NCBI GenBank assembly: GCA_937996235.1
Contig: CALKVK010000027.1
Location: 58,109 to 122,108, forward strand
Source: an uncultured bacterium
GTDB lineage: Bacteria; Planctomycetota; JAJSAM01; JAJVHW01
Length of the DNA: 64,000 nucleotides
Direction: 5' to 3'
Shown here: positions 56,665 through 63,696 of the stretch, in pieces
How the letters are laid out: every line of letters begins with the position of its first letter
Position numbering within the stretch: position 1 is the first letter of the stretch
Position numbers and translations under genes: made by a program
The notes under the pieces: generated by a model
The model's input: only the letters and a program-made list of their open reading frames with translations
Database searches by the model: none
What the model was told of the DNA's origin: nothing

Positions 56665-56688
56665 CGCCCGCGCGCCGCTGAACGCAAC

Positions 56689-56720
56689 GAGGGCCCGGAG
56701 CGCAGTCGCTCCGGGCCCTC
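56689..56720. terminator. Bidirectional hairpin terminator
   Basis: Perfect 14-bp arms GAGGGCCCGGAGCG/CGCTCCGGGCCCTC with tetraloop CAGT, between the convergent FG-GAP gene and the selenoprotein-like gene. Confidence 0.75.
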
Positions 56721-56745
56721 TCGAAGACGCGCTGCGCGCGAGCGA

Positions 56746-57759
56746 CTAGTGGTCGTCCTTCTCGCCGCCCTCGTCGCCCTCGTGGTGATCCTCCACGCCG
56801 CCGTCGTCCGCGGCCTTCAGCTTCGCGAGGCGGCCCTTCTGCGCGTCGAAGAAGCCCTTCGCGCGCGGGTTCTCCCCGAACGTCGCCTCGAGCTTCGCGA
56901 GCGCCTTCTCGAAGAGCGCGGCGTCCTTCTCGGACTCCGCGTAGTCGAGCATGACGATGAAGAACGGCTGGATGTGCGCCTCGTCCTTGGGCTCACGGCC
57001 CTCGGCCCACATCTCGGAGAAGCGCTTCCCCGCCACGAGCGCGAGGCGCTTCGCCTCCTCGCGATCGCGCGTGCGCGGCAAGAGGCTCTCGATCTCGAGA
57101 CCGAGCAGCGCGCCGTCCACCTGCGCCTTCTGCTCCGGGCTCAGCCCCTCGAACTTGGCGGCCTCGGCCTGCGCCGCCGCCAGGTCCAGCTCCTCCATCT
57201 CGATGTCGTGGAGGAAGACGAAGACGCGGTCGTCGAGCGTGCGCTCCGCCTCGGGCTTCGCCTGGATCGCGACGAACTTCGCGCCGGACTCCATCATGGC
57301 GCGGAACCCGGCCACGGAGCGGTCCTTCGCCTTCGCGATCACGTCGCCGTGCGCGTCGAGCGCGACGAGGTAGGGGAACCCCGTGCCGCCCTTCTTCTGG
57401 AGCAGGTCCTCGTCGGCCCGCCCCGGGATGCGCGTCGTGATGTGGCAGAACATCACGTACTCGGTCGAGAACGCCTTGAACTCCTCGGTGGAGAGCACAC
57501 TGCCCTCCAATGCCTTGCAGGGCGGTCAGGGCGCGTACGAGCGCGAGAAGTACGCGAAGATCGGCTTGCCGGTCTCGACGGCCTTGGCCTTCGCGACGGC
57601 GTAGTCGTCGGTGAAGCCGTTCGACGTGAACCAGCTCTCGGCGACCTTCTCCTCGTACTGCTTCTGCATCTTCGCGACGTCCACGTCCTGCGCGCGCGCG
57701 GCCGTGGGCAGCGTGGCGAGCAGCATCCCCGCGAGTGCGAGGACCAGCGGTCGGATCAT
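56746..57759 (-). CDS. Secreted thioredoxin-like protein read through UGA; probable selenoprotein (UPPC)
   Basis: Read straight through an in-frame TGA at 57526-57528, this is one 337-residue protein. A signal peptide (MIRPLVLALAGMLLATLPTA) is followed by a thioredoxin-like region: GKPIFAYFSRSYAP, then TGA, then PPCKALEG. In thioredoxins this is exactly the CxxC site, so TGA stands in place of the first cysteine (U78) with Cys81 as partner. The fold goes on after it (TEYVMFCHITTRIPG, then KGGTGFPYLVALDAHGDVIA, with the cis-Pro loop TGFPYL). A helical C-terminus ends in an acidic/His tail (DDGGVEDHHEGDEGGEKDDH). A hairpin fitting a bacterial SECIS lies just after the TGA. A premature stop or a sequencing error (Cys TGC or TGT to TGA) is the alternative. 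No sel genes are in the window. Confidence 0.8.
57489..57509 (-). promoter_or_regulatory. SECIS-like hairpin after the UGA
   Basis: On the minus strand, a 7-bp stem TGGAGGG/CTCTCCA (one G-T pair) closes a 7-base loop CAGTGTG containing the GU typical of bacterial SECIS apical loops. The stem begins 16 bases after the TGA and the loop 23 bases after, within the range I know for bacterial SECIS elements. Confidence 0.55.
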
Positions 57760-57805
57760 GCGGGCACCTCCTCCGCCGCGGGCGCCCGGCCCGCGGTCGC
57801 GCGCG

Positions 57806-57811
57806 ACGTTA
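57806..57811 (-). promoter_or_regulatory. Putative -10 box (TAACGT) of the selenoprotein-like gene
   Basis: TAACGT on the minus strand, 46 bases before the ATG at 57759. It is an isolated TANNNT hexamer in GC-rich DNA. Confidence 0.35.
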
Positions 57812-57908
57812 GCACGGGCGGCGCCGCTCGTGCGCTGCTCTCGGAGCGCGCGCCGCGCGGCACGTCGCGCGCGGCGCTCGCGATCGCGGGCGCGGCGGCG
57901 TGCTCGAC

Positions 57909-57914
57909 TACCCT
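57909..57914 (+). promoter_or_regulatory. Leaderless promoter -10 (TACCCT) of the dehydratase gene
   Basis: TACCCT-N6-ATG. It has the same hexamer and spacing as the deaminase gene promoter at 48964 and decides the start at 57921 over a GTG at 57900. Confidence 0.55.
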
Positions 57915-57920
57915 CTCGCG

Positions 57921-58874
57921 ATGACTCTCGACGCCTCGTCCGTCGCCCGCGCCGCCCTGCGCCTGGCAGGCGTCGCCCACCGCACGCCGGTCATGACGTC
58001 CACCTCGGTGGACGTGCGCGCCGGCGCACACGTGCTGCTCAAGTGCGAGAACCTCCAGCGCGTCGGCGCCTTCAAGTTCCGCGGCGCCTACAACGCCATC
58101 GCGGGTCTCTCGCCGGAGGAGCGCGCGCGCGGCGTCGTCACGCACTCCTCCGGCAACCACGCGCAGGGCGTGGCGCTGGCTGCACGGCTCTGCGGCGCCG
58201 CGGCCACGGTCGTGATGCCGCACGACGCGCCGCCGGTGAAGCGCGCCGCGACCGCGGCGTACGGTGCGCGCATCGTGGACTGCGACGCGCGGGACCGCGA
58301 GGCCGTCTGCGCCGCGGAGATCGAGCGGCACGGCCTCGTGCTGGTCCACCCCTACGACGACGACCGGATCATCGCGGGGCAGGGGACTGCCGCGTGGGAG
58401 CTGTTCGACGACGCGGGGGAGCTCGACGCGCTCTTCGTGCCGGTCGGCGGTGGGGGACTCTCGTCCGGGAGCTGCCTCGCCGCCGCGGGACGCAGTCCGC
58501 GCTGCCGCGTCGTCGGCGTCGAGCCCGCGGGGGCCGACGACGCGCGGCGCTCGCTCGCCGCGGGGCGCGTCGTCTCGCTCGACGCCGTCCCCGCGACCAT
58601 CGCCGACGGACTCCGCACGCGGCACATCGGAGAGCGCAACCTCGACGTGCTGCGGCGTCACCTCGCGGAGATCGTGGTCGTCTCGGACGACGAGATCGCC
58701 GACGCGCTGCGACTGCTCGTCACGCGCGCGAAGATCGTCGTCGAGCCGTCGGGCGCCGCGGCGCTGGCGGGGCTGCTCTCGGGACGCGCGCCCGTGGCGC
58801 CGGGCGCGCGTGTCGGAGTCGTCGTGAGCGGCGGGAACGTGGACCCGGCGCTGCTCGCACGGCTCTGCGCCTGA
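57921..58874 (+). CDS. Serine/threonine dehydratase family PLP enzyme
   Basis: A 317-residue fold-type II PLP enzyme. The Schiff-base lysine is Lys52 in AFKFRGAYNA, the substrate loop is SSGNHAQGVA, and the PLP-phosphate loop is PVGGGGLSSG; VVSGGNVDP lies near the C-terminus. This is the short (no ACT domain) form, as in catabolic threonine/serine dehydratases and serine racemases; the two cannot be separated by eye. It would turn threonine or serine into the oxo acid and ammonia, or racemise serine. The ATG at 57921 is set by the TACCCT-N6 spacing. Confidence 0.92.
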   Translation: MTLDASSVARAALRLAGVAHRTPVMTSTSVDVRAGAHVLLKCENLQRVGAFKFRGAYNAIAGLSPEERARGVVTHSSGNHAQGVALAARLCGAAATVVMPHDAPPVKRAATAAYGARIVDCDARDREAVCAAEIERHGLVLVHPYDDDRIIAGQGTAAWELFDDAGELDALFVPVGGGGLSSGSCLAAAGRSPRCRVVGVEPAGADDARRSLAAGRVVSLDAVPATIADGLRTRHIGERNLDVLRRHLAEIVVVSDDEIADALRLLVTRAKIVVEPSGAAALAGLLSGRAPVAPGARVGVVVSGGNVDPALLARLCA

Positions 58875-58886
58875 GAGCGCGCGGCG

Positions 58887-59510
58887 TCAGCGCCGACGCT
58901 TCGTCGTGCTGCGCCCGGTCTTCGCCCGTGCCTTCGGCGCGGAGCGCTTCCCCGCCCTCTTCGCGGGCTTGCGCGCCGACGTCTTCGCGGCCTTCTTCGG
59001 CGCCTTCCCGGGTGCCTTCCCGGGCGCCTTCCTGGCCGGCTTCTGCGCGGCCTTCGCCGCCTTGCCCTTCGGCGCCCTGGCCTGCGCGGGTTCGCGTCGC
59101 GACGACGTCTTCCCTGCGCCGGACTGCGCGGCGCCGTCGTCGGCGTGCCACGGCGCGTCGGCGGTGACCGACGGCGGGCGCGCGTGGTGCGCCTGGTAGA
59201 CGCCGAGCTGGCCGCCGCCCGGCAGCGTGACGAGCGTGATCGAGCCCCAGTCCATGCGCTGGACCGGCGTGCACGCGATCCCGCGCGCCTGCATCTGGGC
59301 GGTGAACGCGTCCACGTCGTCGGTCATCAGATAGAACTCGTGGTGGCTGTTCTCGTCGCCCGGGTGCACGCCCACCTCGGACGGCGGCAGCCCGAAGATC
59401 AGCCAGCCGTGGCCGACGTCGACGTGCGGGAAGCCGAGGACGTCGCGCAGGAAGGCGCGGTCCGCCTCGGCGTCCTTCGAGTAGATGATCGAGTGCGCTC
59501 CGACGATCAC
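58887..59510 (-). CDS. VOC-family protein fused to a histone-H1-like basic tail
   Basis: A 207-residue protein. The first 120 residues form a glyoxalase/VOC domain (GAHSIIYSKDAEADRAFLRD, then HPGDENSHHEFYLMTDDVDA, VTLPGGGQLGVYQAHHARP), with His and Glu at the usual metal-site positions. The last 80 residues are nearly all Ala, Lys, Pro, Arg and Gly with PKK/PGKA repeats (KAPGKAPGKAPKKAAKTSAR), like the AKP-rich tails of histone H1 and bacterial HU-like proteins, so the tail could bind DNA or RNA. Start is a GTG after GGAGGA. The fusion is unusual. Confidence 0.82.
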   Translation of the reverse strand: MIVGAHSIIYSKDAEADRAFLRDVLGFPHVDVGHGWLIFGLPPSEVGVHPGDENSHHEFYLMTDDVDAFTAQMQARGIACTPVQRMDWGSITLVTLPGGGQLGVYQAHHARPPSVTADAPWHADDGAAQSGAGKTSSRREPAQARAPKGKAAKAAQKPARKAPGKAPGKAPKKAAKTSARKPAKRAGKRSAPKARAKTGRSTTKRRR

Positions 59511-59604
59511 GGGGTGTTCCTCCGACAGGTGGCCGCGCCGACGCGCGCGGCGCCGCGCAGGGTACGCGGCGGGAGGAGAGCGCGCACGCCGCGCGCGATG
59601 CGGG

Positions 59605-59925
59605 CTATCGGCGCTGGAGCCGGACCGCCGTGCCGTAGGCGAGGACCTCCGTCGCGCCCTGCATGAACTCGGTCGCGTCGTAGCGCATCGCCACGATCGC
59701 GTCGGCGCGGAGCGCCTCGGCGTGCCGCACCAGCAGCTCGTACGCGTGCTCGCGCGCCGCCTCGCAGACGTCCACGTACTCGGGGATGTTCCCGCCGCCG
59801 ATCGAGCGCAGCCCGCCGATGAACCCGCGCGCGATGCCCGTCGAACGCACGACGATGCCCCGCACCACGCCGAGGTACTCCGTGATCTCGTGGCCTGCGA
59901 CGTCGTTCGACGTGGTGACGATCAT
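59605..59925 (-). CDS. YbjQ/UPF0145 family protein
   Basis: A 106-residue protein with the family signatures MIVTTSNDVAGHEITEYLGV, VRGIVVRSTGI and DAIVAMRYDATEFMQGATEV. These small proteins form pentamers or decamers; their role is not established, though metal binding has been suggested. The ATG at 59925 is chosen because the family begins MIVTTS and the earlier residues are basic noise. Confidence 0.9.
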   Translation of the reverse strand: MIVTTSNDVAGHEITEYLGVVRGIVVRSTGIARGFIGGLRSIGGGNIPEYVDVCEAAREHAYELLVRHAEALRADAIVAMRYDATEFMQGATEVLAYGTAVRLQRR

Positions 59926-60040
59926 GGGCTGCTCCGTGGCGCGCGCACGACCGTGTCGGCGCGCTCCCGTCATGTTCCCGCCGACGGGCGACAACGCTCC
60001 GGTGCGCCGCTACGCTCTCCCGATCGACGGGAGGTGCGGG

Positions 60041-60406
60041 ATGCCGGAGCTGCGCAGCGTGCCCGCGTACGAGCGCATCCCGCCGGGCGGCCTCGGGCTG
60101 TTCCGCTCGCGCGTGCTCGTGATCGTGCTCACGCACAAGTACCTGACGTGCGCCCACTGCGGCGCGCGGACGCGCTTCTCGCGCGCCCCCCTGGTCCCGG
60201 ACGTGAACTGGCGCACGGCGCCTTCGGTCTTCGATGCCGCGTTGCAGGCGGCGTTCGACGCGCAGACGCCCGCGGGCACGTGCACGTTCGATCTCCGGTG
60301 CCGCGGTTGCGCGCGCCCGCTGCGTCTCGTCTACGAGTACGGCGAGCGCCACCAGGGTGGACCGCCGCACGTGAACGTCACGCGTGTCATCGAGTGCGCG
60401 GAGTGA
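60041..60406 (+). CDS. Small zinc-ribbon protein
   Basis: A 121-residue protein with CAHCGART and CRGCARPL, two CxxC pairs that should bind one zinc. The intervening region (PDVNWRTAPSVFDAALQAAF) is helical, and the end is a beta stretch with PPHVNVTRVIECAE. GGGAGG lies about seven to ten bases before the ATG. It has no signal peptide. No family is recognised; such proteins often bind nucleic acid or a protein partner. Confidence 0.65.
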   Translation: MPELRSVPAYERIPPGGLGLFRSRVLVIVLTHKYLTCAHCGARTRFSRAPLVPDVNWRTAPSVFDAALQAAFDAQTPAGTCTFDLRCRGCARPLRLVYEYGERHQGGPPHVNVTRVIECAE

Positions 60407-60490
60407 CGCGCATCCTGCCGCCGCCCGCGACCTGCGCGCACCGCGCCGCCCGCACCGGATCGCGCTTCCCCGCCCGACCGGGCGGGCGCG

Positions 60491-60496
60491 TACACT
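60491..60496 (+). promoter_or_regulatory. Putative -10 box (TACACT)
   Basis: TACACT 27 bases before the ATG of the large Cys-rich protein, with an AGGAGG ribosome site between. TANNNT type. Confidence 0.35.
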
Positions 60497-60523
60497 CGCC
60501 TCGGCGGAACCAGGAGGTGTCCG

Positions 60524-63214
60524 ATGGGGATGGGGGGATGGTGGAAGCGCGCCGCCGCGGGCGCGCTCGTCGCGGCGTTCGCCGCGGGCGCGGCCGCCGG
60601 TGCATTCGACGACCTCGCGGCGCGTGACGCACGCCCGGAGGACCTGACGGCGCTCCTCGGGCGCGTCGCGGGCGGACTCGCGCGCGGCAGCGACAAGGTG
60701 CGCGGCAAGTGCATCGTCTACTGCTCGCCGGACCGGCGCACGCTGCAGGCGCGCGGGCAGCAGATCGACGAGATGATGCTCAGCGGGGCCGAGCAGTTGG
60801 CGAAGGCCGGCTTCGGGGGCAAGGGAGCGCCGCCCGAGATGGTCGTCGTCGAGGTCGAGGCGCACGGCGGGTTCGTCGGCGCGCTCGAGAGCACGGACGG
60901 CCACTCGATCCTCGTGCGCCGCGGGGCGGAGGCGTCGGAGGAGCCGGCGTCGTACGGGAAGCTGCCCGAGCTCGTCGCGCGCCCCGACGGACCGCCGCTC
61001 GCGCGCGACGTCGTCGACGCCGCGGCGCGCCTGCGCACGGAGCTGTGGTCGCGGGGCGGCAACGCCGGCACCGGCGGGGCGACGCTCTCGGGCCTGCTCG
61101 CGGCGCGGCTCGAGGCGGCGCGTGTGCCCGAGGCGGCTCCGGAGTGGCTGCACGTCGGGCTGCGTGCGTGGCTGGCGACGCGCATGGCCGGCACGGAGCT
61201 CCCGGCGCCGGGGCACATCTGCGGCGGTGCGGGCGCGCCCACGATCGCGGTGCTGCTCGATGCGACGAAGACGCCCCCCGCGCGGGTGCGAGGGCAGCTC
61301 GCGCGGCTCGTGGACGTCCTCGTGCAGCGCGACGTGGACCTCTCGGCGGCGATCGGGAAGCTCGGACCGGGCGCGGTGACCGACGAGTCGTTCGCGGCCG
61401 CGTTCGGCGTTCCGGCGGCGGAGGCCCAGGCGTTCGTGTTCCCTGCGAGCGCGGCGAGCGCCGCCTGCACCGACGGCACGCTGCCGTGCACCGTCTGCGG
61501 CGGGCGTGGCAAGTTGGAGATCGCCTGCCCGAGCTGCTGCGGCACGGGCGCGGTGGGGTGCCCGTCGTGCTTCGGGACGAGCGAGTGCCTCGCCTCCGGC
61601 TGCATCCGCGGCTACCACTACTACGAGACGGGCGACAAGGAGCGCTGCGGCTTCTGCGGCGGCTCCGGCTCCGTGAAGTGCCGCGCCTGCTCCGGCAAGG
61701 GTGCGATGCCCTGCAAGCAGTGCCGCAAGGGCGTCACGACGATGGCGTGCACGGCCTGCGACGGCGGCCGCATCCCGTGCCCCGACGCCGCCGGGGGTGC
61801 GGCGCTCGCGAAGGCGTGCGGCGAGGTCGCGGGCACGCCGTGTCCCTGGTGCAGCACGTCGAACCAGCAGACCTACTGCGAGAAGTGCTCCGGGGCCGGC
61901 TACGTCGGCTGCCGCCGCTGCTTCGGGACGACCCGCGCCCTGTGCGGCGGGTGCGGCGGCTCGGGCGTCGAGATCATGGTGTTCTCCGACGGCACGAAGG
62001 CGTCGTCGCGCAAGTGCGACGGGTGCTCGGGCAAGGGCTACACGCGCTGCGAAGTGTGCGAGGGCGGCAAGCGCCCGTGCGACTGCCGCGGCTCGGGTAC
62101 GCAGCCCATGGCGCCGGAGCGCTGCCCGATGTGCGAGGGGACGGGGAAGCTCGCCGACGTCGCCACCTCGGTGGCGCGGAGGCGCGAGCGGCTGTTCCCG
62201 CCGAACGCGGAGGACGCGCGCGCCATCCAGCAGGCGATCGAGCGGGGCGTCGCGTTCCTGATGAACTGCAAGACGCAGGGCAAGTTCACGCTCGTCGAGA
62301 CCCGCGGGCAGCGCAAGGGACAGCTGATGGTCCCGAGCCTCTACTCCAACGCGCTCTGCGTCTGGACGCTCGCCGCGCAGGGCATCACGCGCGAGGACCC
62401 GCGGATGGAGGCGCCGTTCGCGAACCTCGAGCAGCAGGCCGCCGACCTCGTGCGGTCCGGCGAGTCGACGACGACGCAGACCCTCGCCGAGGCGCTCCGC
62501 GCGCTCATCGGCGCGGGCGCCGCGGCCGACGACCCGAACGTCGTGGGGCTGGTGGGCCTGCTCGTGAAGGCCCAGCGCAGGAACGGCCTCTGGGCGTCGC
62601 TCACCGACGACGAGGAGGAGGGCTCCGCCTTCGACGGGCTCTTCGCCGTGGAGTCGCTCTGGGTCGCGCAGCGCCGCGGCGTCAAGGTCCCGCGCGACAC
62701 GTTCGCGAAGGCGTTCCGCGCGGCGTCGAAGCTGGTCGGGCGCTCGGCGTTCGCGAAGGAGGAGTACCTGACGGGCACGGAGGTGTGCTCCGCGGTGGCG
62801 CTCGTCGTGATCGCGAAGGCCGGCTCGCTGGGCCGGGACGCCGCGACGTTCGACTACCGCGGCATGAAGGAGGTGCAGGAAGGGCTCGCGTGGCTGGACC
62901 GCTACATGGACATCCGGCAGGAACCGCGCATCAGCCGCGGGGCGTACGTCCACGGCGACTCGGCGAGCGGCTACGCCGCGTACCTGTATGCGATCCAGCG
63001 CCTGAGCATGCTCCTCAGCATCGAGGTGCTCGGCGGCGAGCGCTGGTACGCCACGGGCGCACGGCACCTGGTCGCGACCCAGCAGAAGGACGGGAGCTGG
63101 ATCGAGGGCACCGACAACCCGCTCAACGGACCGGTGCGCACGACGACGTCCGCGCTGCTGTTCCTCGCCCGCGCGACCCCGGCGGTGACCGATCCGGGCG
63201 AGGAGGAGAAGTGA
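60524..63214 (+). CDS. Exported Cys-rich protein with DnaJ-type zinc fingers and a C-terminal toroid
   Basis: An 896-residue protein. A signal-like helix (AGALVAAFAAGAAAGAFDDL) opens it. Residues about 30-310 form a domain I cannot name (VVVEVEAHGGFVGALESTDG, then LHVGLRAWLATRMAGTELPA, like a peptidase-MA scaffold). Residues about 315-545 are packed with CxxCxGxG-type pairs (CTVCGGRGK, CPSCCGTG, CGFCGGSGS, CEKCSGAGYVGC, CPMCEGTGK). Residues about 560-896 are alpha-alpha hairpins with toroid motifs (VAFLMNCKTQGKF, LLVKAQRRNGLWAS, VATQQKDGSWIEG) of the squalene cyclase/prenyltransferase type. An AGGAGG site fixes the start. Its Cys-rich block matches the lipoprotein at 19881, and its toroid matches the anti-sigma fusion at 29276. 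Function is unknown. Confidence 0.8.
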   Translation: MGMGGWWKRAAAGALVAAFAAGAAAGAFDDLAARDARPEDLTALLGRVAGGLARGSDKVRGKCIVYCSPDRRTLQARGQQIDEMMLSGAEQLAKAGFGGKGAPPEMVVVEVEAHGGFVGALESTDGHSILVRRGAEASEEPASYGKLPELVARPDGPPLARDVVDAAARLRTELWSRGGNAGTGGATLSGLLAARLEAARVPEAAPEWLHVGLRAWLATRMAGTELPAPGHICGGAGAPTIAVLLDATKTPPARVRGQLARLVDVLVQRDVDLSAAIGKLGPGAVTDESFAAAFGVPAAEAQAFVFPASAASAACTDGTLPCTVCGGRGKLEIACPSCCGTGAVGCPSCFGTSECLASGCIRGYHYYETGDKERCGFCGGSGSVKCRACSGKGAMPCKQCRKGVTTMACTACDGGRIPCPDAAGGAALAKACGEVAGTPCPWCSTSNQQTYCEKCSGAGYVGCRRCFGTTRALCGGCGGSGVEIMVFSDGTKASSRKCDGCSGKGYTRCEVCEGGKRPCDCRGSGTQPMAPERCPMCEGTGKLADVATSVARRRERLFPPNAEDARAIQQAIERGVAFLMNCKTQGKFTLVETRGQRKGQLMVPSLYSNALCVWTLAAQGITREDPRMEAPFANLEQQAADLVRSGESTTTQTLAEALRALIGAGAAADDPNVVGLVGLLVKAQRRNGLWASLTDDEEEGSAFDGLFAVESLWVAQRRGVKVPRDTFAKAFRAASKLVGRSAFAKEEYLTGTEVCSAVALVVIAKAGSLGRDAATFDYRGMKEVQEGLAWLDRYMDIRQEPRISRGAYVHGDSASGYAAYLYAIQRLSMLLSIEVLGGERWYATGARHLVATQQKDGSWIEGTDNPLNGPVRTTTSALLFLARATPAVTDPGEEEK

Positions 63215-63277
63215 CGGGGCGGAGCGCGGCGTGAGGGCGTGGGGCGCCTCGGCGCAGCCGAGGCGCTGTGCGGGCGC

Positions 63278-63575
63278 TGTGTTCCTGGTCCGCCGCCTGA
63301 CGGCGGCGGACGGCGGCTGCGCCGAGGGGCTACGCGGCGCTGTGTTGCTGGTCCGCCGCCTGACGGCGTAGCGCGTCGGCTGCGCCGAGGCGCTGCGCGG
63401 CGCTGTGTTGCTGGTCCGCCGCCTTACGGCGTAGCGCGTCGGCTGCGCCGAAGCGCTACGCGGCGCTGTGTTGCTGGTCCGCCGCCTTACGGCGTAGCGC
63501 GTCGGCTGCGCCGAAGCGCTACGCGGCGCAGTGTTCCTGGTCCGCCGCCTTACGGCGGCGGACGGCGTACGGCGG
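63278..63575 (+). repeat. 63-bp tandem repeat, about 4.7 copies
   Basis: Units begin at 63278, 63341, 63404, 63467 and 63530 (exactly 63 bases apart, judged by the recurring TGTGTT/AGTGTT followed by CTGGTCCGCCGCC). Each unit can fold: CCGCCGCC-TGAC-GGCGGCGG in the outer copies, and GCGCCGA-type arms in the middle ones. The middle copies are nearly identical, the outer ones diverged. The unit has no direct-repeat-plus-unique-spacer design, so it is not a CRISPR. Confidence 0.85.
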
Positions 63576-63598
63576 GCGTGCTCACGACCGCTCCCGTT

Positions 63599-63696
63599 CG
63601 ATACCCCCCGCCCGCGAGGGGGCCTCGTTGCGGCGAGCACCGTTGTGATGCGGGCGGTGCTCGCCGTCGAGACAGTGGTGGAGGCGGGGGGTATCG
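63599..63696 (+). other. Nested inverted-repeat structure
   Basis: An outer 14-bp inverted repeat, CGATACCCCCCGCC (63599-63612) with GGCGGGGGGTATCG (63683-63696), encloses an inner 12-bp inverted repeat, CGGCGAGCACCG (63631-63642) with CGGTGCTCGCCG (63655-63666), around a 12-base loop. The left part of the outer arm recurs near 63973 at the window edge. Confidence 0.7.

Noticed and set aside
57526..57528. Ordinary stop codon splitting two genes, or a frameshift
   Set aside because: Both parts are in the same frame, and the stop replaces the thioredoxin first Cys precisely; the second part has no ribosome site and would start mid-fold. A single-base error remains possible and is noted in the entry.
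63278..63575. CRISPR array
   Set aside because: Copies are tandem with no unique spacers, and no cas genes are in the window.
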